DNA of 64,000 bases from Xenorhabdus griffiniae (GTDB lineage Bacteria > Pseudomonadota > Gammaproteobacteria > Enterobacterales > Enterobacteriaceae). Positions 1 through 10,233 of the stretch are shown here, one piece after another. Every line of letters starts with the position of its first letter. Position 1 is the stretch's first letter. A program made the translations under genes and the position numbers. The notes beneath the pieces are model-generated. The model did no database searches, was not told the origin of the DNA, and saw only the letters and a list, made by a program, of their open reading frames with translations. The stretch covers positions 4,682,001 to 4,746,000 of the forward strand of contig NZ_CP147737.1 of the NCBI RefSeq assembly GCF_037265215.1, in the 5' to 3' direction.

Positions 1-336
1 TGTGAGAAAATTTTTTATACAAAAACGAAATATTATAATTATATTAAAAGAGAAGATAGTCTATCTGGATCTATAAATAAAGATAAAATAAATATTATGG
101 CAGAGGTCATACTAGTAGATGATAAATTGTTTGGTAAAGAATTTAGGAAATTAACTGTTTGTCATGCAATAGAGCTTGTATATAAATATCATGATTGTCT
201 ATCAGATAAATATCTGTGTTTATTAATGGATATGATTGGCAATATATCCATTTTGGATTTTCTGCTAGATTGCAGAATTAGATTTAGTTTCAAGAAAAAA
301 TTTTATAAAATGAAAATTAAAAGTTATTTTAAATAA
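1..336 (+). CDS. C-terminal end of an LPS-region protein, possibly a glycosyltransferase (partial)
   Basis: The frame is open from base 1 to the TAA at 334-336, so this is the 3' end (about 111 codons) of a gene that begins left of the window; the ATG at 97 is internal. The tail is very basic and AT-rich and ends in a Lys/Phe-rich stretch, as seen at the end of some membrane-associated glycosyltransferases. Its position beside waaC, waaF and hldD suggests an LPS-core or O-antigen role, but no family motif is visible in this part. The glycosyltransferase idea is inference only. Confidence 0.45.
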   Translation, partial: CEKIFYTKTKYYNYIKREDSLSGSINKDKINIMAEVILVDDKLFGKEFRKLTVCHAIELVYKYHDCLSDKYLCLLMDMIGNISILDFLLDCRIRFSFKKKFYKMKIKSYFK

Positions 337-666
337 AATTTGGTTTTAGGTTGTTCTTAAAGCTAGCAAAAAACTAGTCTTTTTATTGTCTAAATTTATA
401 TATACTCGTTAAACTTCAAGTTGCAATTTACAACACTATATGAAACCACATGCATCTTGAAGTTAGATTGGTATAGACATTTATGTATTTAAATCTCCCT
501 AGTTATGATTTTTTTAACGTTTATGTAATAAATATAAATTATTATTAATTTTTATAATAATAAATACATATTATTGATTGCAATATATTCTATTTCGTTA
601 TTTTGGTGTAAAATAACACATTCGACATATTTTTGATTATTTTCAGATAAAATAAAGAGTACCTTT
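337..666. other. AT-rich intergenic region holding one MITE-like repeat
   Basis: About 330 bases with no convincing gene. The only structure seen is the inverted-repeat element at 401-475. The stretch before the next start (667) ends in a weak AAAGAG-type ribosome-binding site at about 654-659 and presumably holds the promoter of the mig-14 homologue. Confidence 0.6.
401..475. repeat. MITE-like 75-bp inverted-repeat element
   Basis: Bases 401-425 and the reverse complement of 451-475 align over 25 positions (TATAC..., AACTTCAAG[T/A]TGCA) with a few mismatches, and the 9-base core AACTTCAAG/CTTGAAGTT is perfect. The ends resemble the terminal repeats of the IS630-type elements at 24.2 and 29.3 kb (AACTTGAAGATGC), so this may be a non-autonomous relative. 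There is no coding capacity between the arms. Confidence 0.55.
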
Positions 667-1570
667 ATGGAGATGCTTTCTATAGAAGCTACAAAAACAC
701 TTTTTTCAGGATGGATAGAATGCAATTTTGCACAGTATAAAGAAGCACATGCTCTTTTTGGCGGATGTACATTAACTCATCCCAATATTGTATCTTTTTT
801 GGATAAACATCTTGATGGACAGTTTTGTTTTTATATCAAAAAAACAGCATCTGGAATTAAAGGTGCCTGTTTTTCTTTTGAAAATAAAAAGCTGATTGAA
901 GAAATGCAAACTAAATATCCAGTTTCATATGATGAAATTGTTTTCCCTATTGTAACGGATGCAAAATTATTTTTACCTATAAAATCAAAGCGATTATCGC
1001 CTATTCATGAAAAGAATTTTATCAATGCTAGTTATAGACCTCTTTTCAGTAAGCGCCAAATTTGCTTAATCAAAGATAGTTTTTCTTACAAAACTCGCCG
1101 TAATCGCAGTAACGAGATCAACAAATTTAAGCGTGCAGGAGGAGAAATTCGTCCCTCAAGTGAATTCAGTGCAGAAGAGTTGGTAGATATTTATATTGAT
1201 CTGTACCAAAAGCGTTGGAATAACGGCCATTCTGAAGAGCAGAAAAAGCATTTCCTTGAAATATACACTGAGCTTCGCGAGCATATATTTGGCAATGTAT
1301 TACTGATTAACGGCAAGCCTTGTGCTTATGATTTTGTCCTGTGGGCAGAAAGCCCCAAATGGATTTCTTTTGATGCCATTAATGGTGGTTATGATCCTGA
1401 ATATGCTCATCTCAGCGTTGGTAGTATCTTGATGTGGGTGAATGTCCAAGAAGCAAAAGCATTGTGTCATCAGGGATGATAAAACCATGCGTTACTCCTT
1501 AGGCAATCCTACTTTTGAATACAAAAATCGTTGGTGTGAAACATTGCCGCTAGGCAAAGTGCTTTTTTAA
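667..1570 (+). pseudogene. mig-14: Mig-14 family antimicrobial-peptide resistance protein, frameshifted near the C-terminus
   Basis: The protein resembles Mig-14, an inner-membrane-associated protein that helps Salmonella resist cationic antimicrobial peptides. Matching regions include the central Arg-rich segment near residue 145 and the stretch around FDAINGGYDPE near residue 240. The frame from 667 stops at TGA 1477-1479 (270 aa). If one G is removed from the GGG run at 1473-1475, translation continues through MRYSLGNPTFEYKNRW to TAA at 1568-1570, which is the expected Mig-14 end. The restored gene (about 300 aa) overlaps the convergent waaC by 21 bp. It may be a real null allele, a slippage allele or a sequencing error. 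Confidence 0.75.
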
Positions 1571-2527
1571 TGTGTTCTGCAAGAGCAGCATAACTTCCCC
1601 TGAAGTAACACCTTGCATCGTATTATCCGCCGATTTCAAAGGATGCTGCTCTTTACCATATCCACCGATTAAACCAGGATCAGTCGGCCCAAATAGCGTA
1701 ATATTGGGTCGATCAAGTGCCGCTGTCAGATGGCTTAAGCCCGTATCAACTGAAACTACGGCTTGTGCCCCCGCAATAACATGTGCAACTTCAGCCAAAG
1801 TCAGTTTTGGCAGAACATCAACATGGGAAAACCCTTCCGCTAGCCTTAATGCTCGCTGATATTCATGCTCAGCGCCCCAAGGCAATTTAATGCGCATACC
1901 CGTTGTCTGGATATCTGCGATAAGCTGCCGCCAATGATCTTCAGGCCAATGTTTTTCATCGCGCGTTGTTGCATGGAGAAAAACGAGATAATTATTTTGG
2001 CCATTAGTTTGCTGGTGCAAAAAATGGCGGGCGATGGCGTAATTACCTTGCCCTGACGGTTTTTTATACCCCAAACTATCAGCAAATAAAGCCCGAGTGC
2101 GTTCAACCGCGTGTTGTTGCTTGCTGACAGCATGACAATGATCATAGAAGAAGCTGGCGATGGGCTCACGGATGCTTTTTCGATCGTAACCATGCTTTGG
2201 GCCATGTGCTAATCGCGTTACCAAAAAAGCGCTTTTTAACAGACCTTGAGCATCAATGATAGCGTCATATTGGTGCTGTTGCAGTTGTTGCCGAAATTGT
2301 GCCCGTTCTTCACGAATATCCTTCCTAAACCAATTTTTTCGCCAGCGGCGAATAGCCACGGGGATCACATTTTTGACCGCATAGTGCCAGGTTGGAATTT
2401 GGGCAAACCCCTCTTCCACTACCCAATCAAATTGAATATCAGGAAGCTGCTGTTTTGCATCAGTTAACGCCGGCAGAGTATGTAACACATCTCCCATCGA
2501 AGACGTTTTTACCAGTAAAACACGCAT
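1550..2527 (-). CDS. waaC: Lipopolysaccharide heptosyltransferase I
   Basis: WaaC adds the first L-glycero-D-manno-heptose from ADP-heptose to Kdo2-lipid A at the cytoplasmic face of the inner membrane. At 325 aa it is a normal-length GT9 enzyme. It has the N-terminal KTSSMGD motif (residues 7-13) with the probable catalytic Asp13, and the nucleotide-binding stretch SVDTGLSHLTAALD in the C-terminal lobe followed by LFGPTDP. The start ATG overlaps the stop of upstream waaF (shared base 2527), so the two are translationally coupled, and hldD lies just upstream in the same operon. Confidence 0.95.
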   Translation of the reverse strand: MRVLLVKTSSMGDVLHTLPALTDAKQQLPDIQFDWVVEEGFAQIPTWHYAVKNVIPVAIRRWRKNWFRKDIREERAQFRQQLQQHQYDAIIDAQGLLKSAFLVTRLAHGPKHGYDRKSIREPIASFFYDHCHAVSKQQHAVERTRALFADSLGYKKPSGQGNYAIARHFLHQQTNGQNNYLVFLHATTRDEKHWPEDHWRQLIADIQTTGMRIKLPWGAEHEYQRALRLAEGFSHVDVLPKLTLAEVAHVIAGAQAVVSVDTGLSHLTAALDRPNITLFGPTDPGLIGGYGKEQHPLKSADNTMQGVTSGEVMLLLQNTLKKHFA

Positions 2528-3579
2528 TAATTTTGGCTCTCCGCCTGTAGCAGTTTTGCTAATGAAGATAGAACTCTTTCAGGTTGAATATCGATCAGAC
2601 TTTGGTGATAGCCACCATCGCTGTCGCCTTTTCTGATTTTGTGGTAACCCGTAATCAGGCGGATCACTTCGGCCTTATTTGATAATGGCGGGGTAAAATC
2701 CGGGCTACTTGGCCCATATAATGCCACCAGCGGCCGGTTTAAGGCTGCCGCTACATGCATCAAACCTGAGTCGTTTGTGACGATGGCATCACAAGCTGCG
2801 ATGACATTTACCGCTTGTTCAAGCGAGGTTTTTCCTGCCAGATTGAGACAATATTCGCGGGCATCATCGCTTAACAGTGCGCGAATATCTTCACCTGCCT
2901 GATGATCTTTGTCAGAACCAAACAGCAAAATTTGGTAGCCTTTTTGGGTAATTAACTGTTCAGCGAGGGCAGCATAGTGATAATGTGGCCAGCGCTTGGC
3001 TGGTCCGAACTCAGCACCAGGGCAGAAACCAATAATAGGGCGGTGATCGGAAATATTGAAGGCTGAAGTTGATTCGGCAATATCTTCGTCATTGACACTT
3101 AATCGCGGCCATAACAAAGGTTGTGGAAGATCATCGGCGCTACGTATATTTTTCCCTTCATACGCGAGAGCGATATAGCGTTGAACCATGAGTGGAAAAG
3201 CACTTTTATTCAGGACTCGGATGTCATTTAATAATCCGTAACGCATCTCACCACGCCAGCCTGTCCGTTGCGGGATATTGGCGAAGAAAGGGACCAATGC
3301 AGATTTGAATGAATTGGGTAATATATAAGCACGATCATATCTATTTTCACGTAATGCCAGCCCAAGGCGTCGGCGCTCACCCAAGGCCAGGGCACCATGA
3401 CCAAGTGGCATGGCTAATGCCTGATGCACTTCTGGCATTTTTGCCAGTAATGGACGACACCATGCGGGTGCCATCACATCAATTTCTGCATTGGGGTGCA
3501 AATCTTTCAAAGTACGGTAGAGGCTTTGTGACATCATCATGTCACCCACCCATGATGGGCCGATCACCAATATCTTCAT
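2527..3579 (-). CDS. waaF: Lipopolysaccharide heptosyltransferase II
   Basis: WaaF adds the second heptose of the inner core. The 350-aa protein shows the GT9 start MKILVIGPSWVGDMMMSQSL with Asp13, the FCPGAEFGPAKRWP segment in the middle and the nucleotide-binding TNDSGLMHVAAALNRP / ALYGPSSP region. The gene lies 9 bp after hldD and overlaps waaC by one base, the normal hldD-waaF-waaC operon. Nothing is unusual in length or motifs. Confidence 0.96.
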   Translation of the reverse strand: MKILVIGPSWVGDMMMSQSLYRTLKDLHPNAEIDVMAPAWCRPLLAKMPEVHQALAMPLGHGALALGERRRLGLALRENRYDRAYILPNSFKSALVPFFANIPQRTGWRGEMRYGLLNDIRVLNKSAFPLMVQRYIALAYEGKNIRSADDLPQPLLWPRLSVNDEDIAESTSAFNISDHRPIIGFCPGAEFGPAKRWPHYHYAALAEQLITQKGYQILLFGSDKDHQAGEDIRALLSDDAREYCLNLAGKTSLEQAVNVIAACDAIVTNDSGLMHVAAALNRPLVALYGPSSPDFTPPLSNKAEVIRLITGYHKIRKGDSDGGYHQSLIDIQPERVLSSLAKLLQAESQN

Positions 3580-3588
3580 AGAAATCGA

Positions 3589-4527
3589 TTAATTATCCTG
3601 ATTGAGCCATTGCATATATTCAGCGACGCCTTCGGCAACCGTCTTGAACGGTTTTTGATAGCCAGCAGCGCGAAGTTTTGTCAGATCTGCCTGAGTAAAA
3701 CTCTGGTAACGGCCTTTTAATTTTTCTGGAAAGTCGATGTATTCGGCGGCTGGAGATTTTTCTTTATGGAATTCAATCACAGCATCTGCGACAGCCTGGA
3801 AAGATTCAGCGCGGCCTGTTCCACAGTTAAAAATGCCGGAAACGCCATTTTGCCAGAACCATAGATTGACGGCGGCAACATCGCCAACATAGATAAAATC
3901 GCGGCGGAAATTCTCACTGCCAGCAAATAACTTCGGATTCTGTCCCTGGTGAATCTGGTTATTTAAATGATAGGCGACACTCGCCATACTGCCTTTATGA
4001 CCTTCGCGCGGCCCGTACACATTGAAATAACGGAAGCCGCAAATTTGTGAATCCGCATGGGGCAAAATATCACGAACATATTGATCAAATAGGAACTTGG
4101 AGTAGCCATAGACATTGAGAGGTTTTTCATATTGGCGCTCTTCAATAAAATTGTCACTGCGGCCGCCATAAGTAGCAGCAGAAGAGGCGTACAGGAAGGG
4201 GATTTGGCGCTCAAGGCAGTAATGCAGAACATCTTTAGAATACTGATAATTATTGTCCATCATATACTTACCATCCCATTCTGTTGTGGATGAACAAGCA
4301 CCTTCATGGAAAATAGCATCAATGTCACCTAAATCATCACCTGCCACGATACTGGCAATGAAGTCTTCCTTATCCATATAATCGGTGATATCCAAATCAA
4401 CCAAATTGACGAACTTTGTGCCGTCTTTCAGGTTATCAACAACCAGAATATCCTTATAGCCCTCATCATTCAGTGCCTTGACAATATTGCTGCCAATAAA
4501 CCCTGCGCCACCAGTGACAATAATCAT
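3589..4527 (-). CDS. hldD: ADP-L-glycero-D-manno-heptose 6-epimerase
   Basis: HldD converts ADP-D-glycero-D-manno-heptose to the L form used by WaaC and WaaF. It is an extended SDR with the NAD(P)-binding GGAGFIGS motif near the N-terminus and a Tyr-X3-Lys pair in YGYSK at Tyr140/Lys144. The ATG at 4527 is preferred over the GTG at 4536: it gives [10 protein letters not shown], 312 aa and the E. coli numbering of the catalytic pair, and a GAGGTG ribosome-binding site lies just upstream. It is the first gene of the hldD-waaF-waaC operon, divergent from kbl. Confidence 0.96.
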   Translation of the reverse strand: MIIVTGGAGFIGSNIVKALNDEGYKDILVVDNLKDGTKFVNLVDLDITDYMDKEDFIASIVAGDDLGDIDAIFHEGACSSTTEWDGKYMMDNNYQYSKDVLHYCLERQIPFLYASSAATYGGRSDNFIEERQYEKPLNVYGYSKFLFDQYVRDILPHADSQICGFRYFNVYGPREGHKGSMASVAYHLNNQIHQGQNPKLFAGSENFRRDFIYVGDVAAVNLWFWQNGVSGIFNCGTGRAESFQAVADAVIEFHKEKSPAAEYIDFPEKLKGRYQSFTQADLTKLRAAGYQKPFKTVAEGVAEYMQWLNQDN

Positions 4528-4557
4528 TTGGCTCACCTCTAAATAGTCAGTTCACTT

Positions 4558-4600
4558 TATACCCAGCTTTATTACTGTAACTTGACGTCTATTGGGTATA
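4558..4600. repeat. Short inverted repeat with TATACCCA ends between hldD and kbl
   Basis: TATACCCA at 4558-4565 is the exact reverse complement of TGGGTATA at 4593-4600, and a CAAGTTACAG-like stretch lies between on the minus strand. This resembles the termini of small repeats of the type at 401-475 and may be a shortened member. A TATAAT at 4612-4617 right after it could be a -10 element for kbl, but no well-spaced -35 is seen. Confidence 0.35.
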
Positions 4601-4805
4601 TCTTTGCTGCGTATAATAGCACTTAACCCCACTGACGACAGCAGCTTAGGCAGGGAAATATCCTGAAATCTTGCTGTATACCAGACTCTGGGCCGTGATC
4701 AGCTTTACAAAGTTGAGATTAACTTTCTCGTTGTGTCGTCACTAGCAGGATCTATCAGTAAAATACATCATGCCTTTCACTTAGTTAGGGATTCAGGAGA
4801 GAAAA

Positions 4806-6002
4806 ATGTCAGCGTCGTTTTACCAGAAAATTAATGAGCAGTTGGAACAAACCCGCTCCGAAGGATTATTCAAAAGTGAGCGTATAATCACTTCTGCTCA
4901 GGATGCCAATATTGCTGTTGCGCAGGGTAACCAAGTTATTAATTTTTGTGCCAATAACTATTTAGGCTTAGCCAATCATCCTGACTTGATTGCAGCGGCA
5001 AAAACAGGCATGGATAGTCATGGTTTTGGTATGGCATCTGTTCGTTTTATCTGTGGTACACAAGATTCTCATAAAGAATTAGAAAATAAGATTGCTGAAT
5101 TTTTGGGTATGGAAGATGCCATTCTGTACTCCTCGTGCTTTGATGCAAACGGCGGTCTGTTTGAAACCCTATTTGGGCCAGAAGATGCCATTATCTCCGA
5201 TGCTTTGAACCATGCCTCTATCATTGATGGCATCCGCTTATGCAAAGCAAAGCGTTACCGCTATGCCAATAATGACATGCAAGAATTAAGGGTGCAGTTG
5301 GAAAAGGCAAAAGCAGACGGTGCGCAAAATATCCTGATCGCAACTGACGGGGTATTTTCAATGGATGGCGTTATTGCTGACCTGAAATCTATCTGTGACC
5401 TGGCTGATGAATTTGGTGCGTTGGTTATGGTGGATGATTCACATGCAGTTGGTTTTGTTGGCAAGCATGGTCGTGGCACTCATGAATACTGTGATGTTAT
5501 GGGACGTATTGACATCATCACCGGTACGCTAGGTAAGGCACTGGGTGGCGCATCAGGTGGTTATACTGCCGCGCGTAAAGAAGTGGTTGAATGGTTGCGT
5601 CAGCGTTCACGCCCATATTTGTTCTCTAACTCACTGGCTCCAGCCATTGTCGCTGCATCGATCAAGGTGCTGGACATGCTGAAAAGTGGCGATGATCTGC
5701 GTGAGCGTCTCTGGAAAAACGCGAATTTGTTCCGTGAAAAAATGACATCCGCAGGTTTCACGCTGGCGGGAGCAGATCATGCGATTATTCCTGTTATGTT
5801 GGGGGATGCAAAACTGGCGCAGGAATTCGCCGCAGAACTACTGAAAGAAGGCATTTATGTGATTGGGTTTTTCTATCCGGTTGTGCCGAAAGGTCAGGCG
5901 CGTATCCGAACCCAGATCTCAGCTGCTCATACTGAAGAACAAATTGAACGTGTGGTGGCTGCATTTATCCGCATTGGTAAGCAATTGGATGTCATTGCTT
6001 AA
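4806..6002 (+). CDS. kbl: 2-amino-3-ketobutyrate coenzyme A ligase (glycine C-acetyltransferase)
   Basis: Kbl cleaves 2-amino-3-ketobutyrate with CoA into glycine and acetyl-CoA, the second step of threonine degradation after Tdh. The 398-aa PLP enzyme carries the alpha-oxoamine synthase signature [13 protein letters not shown] with the Schiff-base lysine at residue 244, the position used in E. coli. The [17 protein letters not shown] cofactor loop precedes it. A GGAGAG ribosome-binding site lies just before the ATG. The gene is 9 bp upstream of tdh and they form one operon. Confidence 0.97.
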   Translation: MSASFYQKINEQLEQTRSEGLFKSERIITSAQDANIAVAQGNQVINFCANNYLGLANHPDLIAAAKTGMDSHGFGMASVRFICGTQDSHKELENKIAEFLGMEDAILYSSCFDANGGLFETLFGPEDAIISDALNHASIIDGIRLCKAKRYRYANNDMQELRVQLEKAKADGAQNILIATDGVFSMDGVIADLKSICDLADEFGALVMVDDSHAVGFVGKHGRGTHEYCDVMGRIDIITGTLGKALGGASGGYTAARKEVVEWLRQRSRPYLFSNSLAPAIVAASIKVLDMLKSGDDLRERLWKNANLFREKMTSAGFTLAGADHAIIPVMLGDAKLAQEFAAELLKEGIYVIGFFYPVVPKGQARIRTQISAAHTEEQIERVVAAFIRIGKQLDVIA

Positions 6003-6011
6003 GGTATCATT

Positions 6012-7037
6012 ATGAAAGCATTGTCCAAATTAAAGCCAGAAGAAGGTATCTGGATGACAGATGTGCCCACGCCGGAGCTTGGGCACAATGATGTGATGAT
6101 TAAAATCCGTAAGACTGCTATTTGTGGGACGGACGTTCACATCTATAACTGGGATGATTGGTCGCAAAAAACTATCCCTGTCCCGATGGTAGTGGGGCAC
6201 GAATATGTTGGTGAAGTTGTTGCGATTGGTCAGGAAGTAAAAGGGTTCAAGATTGGTGATCGTGTATCTGGTGAAGGCCATATCACCTGTGGCCACTGTC
6301 GTAATTGTCGAGGTGGACGTACGCATTTATGCCGCAATACCACGGGTGTGGGTGTGAACCGTGAAGGTGCTTTTGCTGAATATCTGGTTATTCCCGCATT
6401 TAATGCTTTTAAGATCCCAGACAATATACCCGATGAGCTGGCTGCGATTTTTGATCCATTTGGTAATGCGGTACACACTGCACTGTCTTTTGATCTGGTG
6501 GGGGAAGATGTACTGGTATCAGGCGCTGGTCCTATCGGGATTATGGCTGCAGCGGTATGTAAGCATGTTGGTGCCCGTCATGTCGTGATTACTGATGTCA
6601 ATGAATATCGCCTTGAGTTAGCTCGTAAAATGGGTGTTACCCGTGCTGTGAATGTTAGCAAAGAAAATCTAACTGATGTCATGGCAGAACTGGGAATGAC
6701 GGAAGGTTTTGATGTTGGGTTGGAGATGTCAGGTGCTCCACCAGCGTTTCATACTTTGCTCAATACCATGAACCACGGTGGGCGCATTGCTCTGTTAGGT
6801 ATTCCGCCTTCGGATATGGCGATAGATTGGAACCAGGTCATCTTTAAGGGATTATTTATCAAGGGCATCTACGGGCGTGAGATGTTCGAAACCTGGTACA
6901 AGATGGCGGCTTTGATCCAATCTGGTCTGGATTTATCCCCGATTATCACTCACCAATTCTCGATTAATGATTATCAGAAAGGCTTTGATGTCATGCGTTC
7001 AGGGCAATCTGGCAAAGTTATCTTAAATTGGGATTAA
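6012..7037 (+). CDS. tdh: L-threonine 3-dehydrogenase
   Basis: Tdh oxidises L-threonine to 2-amino-3-ketobutyrate with NAD+. The 341-aa zinc-dependent MDR protein has catalytic-zinc residues around [13 protein letters not shown] and VVGHEYVG, the structural-zinc knot [15 protein letters not shown] near residue 95, and the NAD-binding [12 protein letters not shown]. It follows kbl. Its stop overlaps the convergent yibQ end by 4 bp, so there is no room for a terminator between them. Confidence 0.97.
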   Translation: MKALSKLKPEEGIWMTDVPTPELGHNDVMIKIRKTAICGTDVHIYNWDDWSQKTIPVPMVVGHEYVGEVVAIGQEVKGFKIGDRVSGEGHITCGHCRNCRGGRTHLCRNTTGVGVNREGAFAEYLVIPAFNAFKIPDNIPDELAAIFDPFGNAVHTALSFDLVGEDVLVSGAGPIGIMAAAVCKHVGARHVVITDVNEYRLELARKMGVTRAVNVSKENLTDVMAELGMTEGFDVGLEMSGAPPAFHTLLNTMNHGGRIALLGIPPSDMAIDWNQVIFKGLFIKGIYGREMFETWYKMAALIQSGLDLSPIITHQFSINDYQKGFDVMRSGQSGKVILNWD

Positions 7038-8065
7038 AAATTAGCGCAGGCGTCTTTAGTTTTTTGGATGCCTGCTTGATCGTTTTCTGGTCGAGTTTCC
7101 GTTTTATTTGCCAGTGTGTGTTTTACTTCTGTTTTGTCCGGCGTTTTTTTTGTCGTGTAATTCCCCAAAAGTTTTTGCATGTACCGATTGAAGGCATTAA
7201 AGATAACACTGCTAGATAATGCCTTTTTGACCATCTTGAGATACTCCAACTGAGTCGCTGGTGCAGGTTTTGGCTCATGGGGTTGTATGCACTTACGTGC
7301 AGTTTGATGATCTAACAACAGGCTGGGTGTCACCAGTTCAATATCACCGGGTAATGTTGCAAGTGCTTGCTGTAAGGCGCGTATGGTCGTGGGATATGGG
7401 TGCCCAATTGCAACGGCAGAACCTCGCTTGCGGGCAAGTGAAATTGCTCGGTTAAGTTGATGCCGTGTTTCGGCTTCGGTTTGAATATTATCCAAAAACA
7501 CATTTCTTCGGATCACGGGAACAGGGGTTCCCATTGCCGCTTTGGTAACTTGTGTATTACCTATTGTCACACTGTCCAGAAAGTAAAGGTGATAATGGGA
7601 TAACGCTTGCATTACCTTTTCCATGCCACTGAGATTCGATGTCATCGCACTGCCCATATGATTATTCATACCCACAGCATGGGGAACTTTCTGTATCGCA
7701 TCTTGAATAATACGGGCAATTTCTTCCCTGTCCATGGCAGGATGGAGTGTATTTTTTTCCAGCGGTTGCCTGCCTAATGGGGCCATTGGCAAATGGATTA
7801 AAATCTCCCGTCCCTGCTGATAAGCCTTTCCCGCCATTTTCCTGCCATACGGAGAGTTGGGCAGGATGGCGATAGAAACCGCAACGGGCATTTGTAAGAT
7901 TTTATTTTCTTCATTAACACGATAGCCAACATCATCAATGACAATGGCTAAACGTGCAGCTTGTGCATTTAAAGCAAATAGCAATGATGTGAAGAATAGC
8001 GGTATCCAAGATAAAAAAGTGAATACATTAACCTGTTTTATTAAACGACACCGCATCTTCACCAT
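7034..8065 (-). CDS. yibQ: Divergent polysaccharide deacetylase family protein YibQ
   Basis: The 343-aa protein begins with a hydrophobic segment (about residues 12-36, [20 protein letters not shown]) that looks like a signal peptide, followed by the divergent polysaccharide-deacetylase fold: [33 protein letters not shown]. In E. coli yibQ is cotranscribed with envC, and here envC ends 16 bp upstream. A periplasmic envelope role is likely, but the substrate is unknown. The C-terminal 50 residues are Lys/Thr-rich and longer than in E. coli. Confidence 0.88.
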   Translation of the reverse strand: MVKMRCRLIKQVNVFTFLSWIPLFFTSLLFALNAQAARLAIVIDDVGYRVNEENKILQMPVAVSIAILPNSPYGRKMAGKAYQQGREILIHLPMAPLGRQPLEKNTLHPAMDREEIARIIQDAIQKVPHAVGMNNHMGSAMTSNLSGMEKVMQALSHYHLYFLDSVTIGNTQVTKAAMGTPVPVIRRNVFLDNIQTEAETRHQLNRAISLARKRGSAVAIGHPYPTTIRALQQALATLPGDIELVTPSLLLDHQTARKCIQPHEPKPAPATQLEYLKMVKKALSSSVIFNAFNRYMQKLLGNYTTKKTPDKTEVKHTLANKTETRPENDQAGIQKTKDACANF

Positions 8066-8081
8066 TACTTGTATTCCTATC

Positions 8082-9395
8082 CTATTTCCCTAACCACGGT
8101 AAAGGGTTAACAGCCTGCCCTTGACGGCGGATTTCAAAGTACAGTGAAGGTTGTTGCTGCCCGCCGCTACTGCCAACCAAGGCTATTGGCTGGCCTGCCC
8201 GAACCTGTTGCCCAACACTGACCAATGTACTCTGGTTGTAACCGTAAATGCTCATATCACCTTTACCGTGTTCAATCACAACAACCAGTCCATAGCCTTG
8301 TAGCCAGTCTGCCAGCAAGACACGACCATCTGAAATTGCCCTGACTTCTGTCCCTTCCGCTGCTGAGATAACAACGCCTTTCCAGCGAAGTTCACCTTGT
8401 ATTGCTTCGCCAAAACTATGGATAACACGACCGCGTACTGGCCAGATTGCTTGCCCTGCAGGACGCCCAAGGCCACCAGTTCGTGCCATGAGAGCACGTT
8501 CTTCTTCTGTTGGTTTATAGCTGGAACCTTTTTGTTGTGCTTGTTTCTGCTTAGCAGCAACTTGGGCACGAACACGAGCTGCTTCACGTGCTTCACGTTC
8601 AGCACGCGCTTTGGCTTCCCGCTCAGCTTTGGCAATTTTGTCTCTCAGTCTGGTTTCATTCTGCCGAAGCTCAGCCAGACTCTGTTGATCTTTCTTCAAT
8701 GAAGATTCGAGTGTCGTTAATGTTTTTTGCCGTGCAGTGCGGGCAGTTTCCATCTTTTGCTTTTGCTGTTTTTGGCTGGCCAGTATCGCTTTCTGTTCAC
8801 TTTGTTTTTCTAGTTGCAGTTTTTTTTGTTGGTTAAGTTCTTCAGTGGTTTTTTGCAGTTTAGCGATAGTTTCCTGACGAGCCTGATTTAAATAACTGTA
8901 ATAGGCGAGAATACGTTCTTTGCGCTGATTTTCTTGTCCATTGAGCAACAACTCTAACCCTTGGTGATTTCCTTGCCGGAATGCAGCATCCAATTGGTTG
9001 GCAAGTAATTGACGTTGCTCCTTTTGTTGTGTTTGCAGGTGCTTGATATTGGTATTTAATGATGAAACGTCGTTTTCCAGTTTATTCAGGCGAGTCTGTG
9101 TTGTATGCAGCGAGCGTCCCACTTCGGAGATAGTGCTTTCTTGTTCTTTTAATTGGTTAAGCAGATCTGCACGTTGTTTTTGTTGCTGTTTTACGCTTTT
9201 CTCTTTCTCGGCAATATCCTGTTGAATATCTTTGAGCTGATTTTTATTCTCTGAAATTGGATTAGCGAAAGTATTTGTACTGAAACTGAGAAAGGTGAAC
9301 AACAAGGCACAGAGTTGTAACACTCTGATTTTATTTTGCAATTTGTATTGCCTCTGCCGATTTTTACGGCTATTGAGATCCTTATTTTCAGCCAT
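8082..9395 (-). CDS. envC: Murein hydrolase activator EnvC
   Basis: EnvC activates the amidases AmiA and AmiB at the division septum under FtsEX control. The 437-aa protein has an N-terminal hydrophobic signal near residues 25-45, two long coiled-coil stretches (about 50-280, very rich in Gln/Lys/Glu) and a C-terminal LytM domain. The LytM zinc ligands are replaced (WKGVVISA, MSIYGYNQ, LYFEIRR), as expected for an activator that is not itself a hydrolase. In E. coli gpmM precedes envC; here no gpmM is found and envC is the first gene of the unit with yibQ. Confidence 0.95.
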   Translation of the reverse strand: MAENKDLNSRKNRQRQYKLQNKIRVLQLCALLFTFLSFSTNTFANPISENKNQLKDIQQDIAEKEKSVKQQQKQRADLLNQLKEQESTISEVGRSLHTTQTRLNKLENDVSSLNTNIKHLQTQQKEQRQLLANQLDAAFRQGNHQGLELLLNGQENQRKERILAYYSYLNQARQETIAKLQKTTEELNQQKKLQLEKQSEQKAILASQKQQKQKMETARTARQKTLTTLESSLKKDQQSLAELRQNETRLRDKIAKAEREAKARAEREAREAARVRAQVAAKQKQAQQKGSSYKPTEEERALMARTGGLGRPAGQAIWPVRGRVIHSFGEAIQGELRWKGVVISAAEGTEVRAISDGRVLLADWLQGYGLVVVIEHGKGDMSIYGYNQSTLVSVGQQVRAGQPIALVGSSGGQQQPSLYFEIRRQGQAVNPLPWLGK

Positions 9396-9724
9396 TTTAT
9401 TGGGTACCCTGCTGCTAAATAGCGCCTGATTATTTCATGAGGAATTGCCCCTGACCAGAGAACAGACTGTTTTTTATCATTAATATAAGTTTTAGTTAAT
9501 TTAGTCCATTTATGGTCGAAGATCCTGCCTTGCTCCAGTGTTACATGAAATATTTTATTGATGTATGACAATCAAGTTGTTCTCGGCATGTTTTTTAATT
9601 TTTCTCGAAACTCTCCGCAAAATCTGCATTGGATTGATGCTAATTGGCTGTAATTGAGGCAACACACAGGTATACTCTTCTACCTTAGATATTTGTTATT
9701 AACTAACGGGAGTTGTTGCCCTCC
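9396..9724. other. Divergent intergenic region envC/yibN, no gpmM
   Basis: About 330 bases between the divergent envC and yibN starts, rich in A+T and without a convincing ORF or structured RNA. It must hold promoters for both directions. In E. coli gpmM occupies the envC side; no gpmM-like frame, intact or broken, can be read here. Confidence 0.6.
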
Positions 9725-10162
9725 ATGCTGCAAGAAATCATGCAATTTATTAGCCGGAACACGATCCTGAGCCTTGTCTGGATTGCATTGCTGGTGGCTG
9801 TCATTGTTATGACGGTAAAAAGCGTGTTCTCCAAGAGTAAAGAGATCACCCGTGCTCAGGCCATCCATTTCATCAACAAGGAAGAAGCTATCGTCGTGGA
9901 TTTACGCTCCCGTGACGATTTTCGCAGAGGGCATATTATTGGTTCCGTTAACCTGACGCCATCTGAAATTAAAGACAGTAATTTAGGTGAGTTGGAGAAA
10001 CATAAAAAACAGCCTGTTATCGTAGTTTCAGCGAATGGGCTAGAATCCAGAACACCAGCGGAAAATCTGGTTCGTTTAGGCTTTGAGCAGGTTTATTCCC
10101 TGAAAGAGGGGATTGCTGGTTGGGCGGGTGAAAATCTGCCATTGGCTCATGGCAAGAGATAA
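9725..10162 (+). CDS. yibN: Rhodanese-like membrane protein YibN
   Basis: The 145-aa protein has one N-terminal transmembrane segment (about residues 9-30, [18 protein letters not shown]) followed by a rhodanese domain. The usual catalytic-loop cysteine appears to be replaced ([13 protein letters not shown]), as in some inactive rhodaneses. The ATG at 9725 is preferred over the TTG at 9713 because it starts MLQEIMQF, close to the E. coli protein, and GGGAG lies about 10 bases upstream. In E. coli grxC follows; here secB follows directly after 71 bp. Confidence 0.9.
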   Translation: MLQEIMQFISRNTILSLVWIALLVAVIVMTVKSVFSKSKEITRAQAIHFINKEEAIVVDLRSRDDFRRGHIIGSVNLTPSEIKDSNLGELEKHKKQPVIVVSANGLESRTPAENLVRLGFEQVYSLKEGIAGWAGENLPLAHGKR

Positions 10163-10233
10163 CGAACTTAGCTGCAAGTAATAGCTTGCATTATTGAACA
10201 GCTTAAGGACATCTGAAAAAGGTAAACATCATT

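Noticed and set aside
4537..4805. Small RNA or riboswitch before kbl
   Set aside because: Only a short inverted repeat and an isolated TATAAT were seen; no conserved structure could be recognised.
8276..8702. Overlapping ORFs of about 100 codons within envC on both strands
   Set aside because: They arise from the repetitive Gln/Lys-rich coiled-coil coding sequence of envC and have no independent support.
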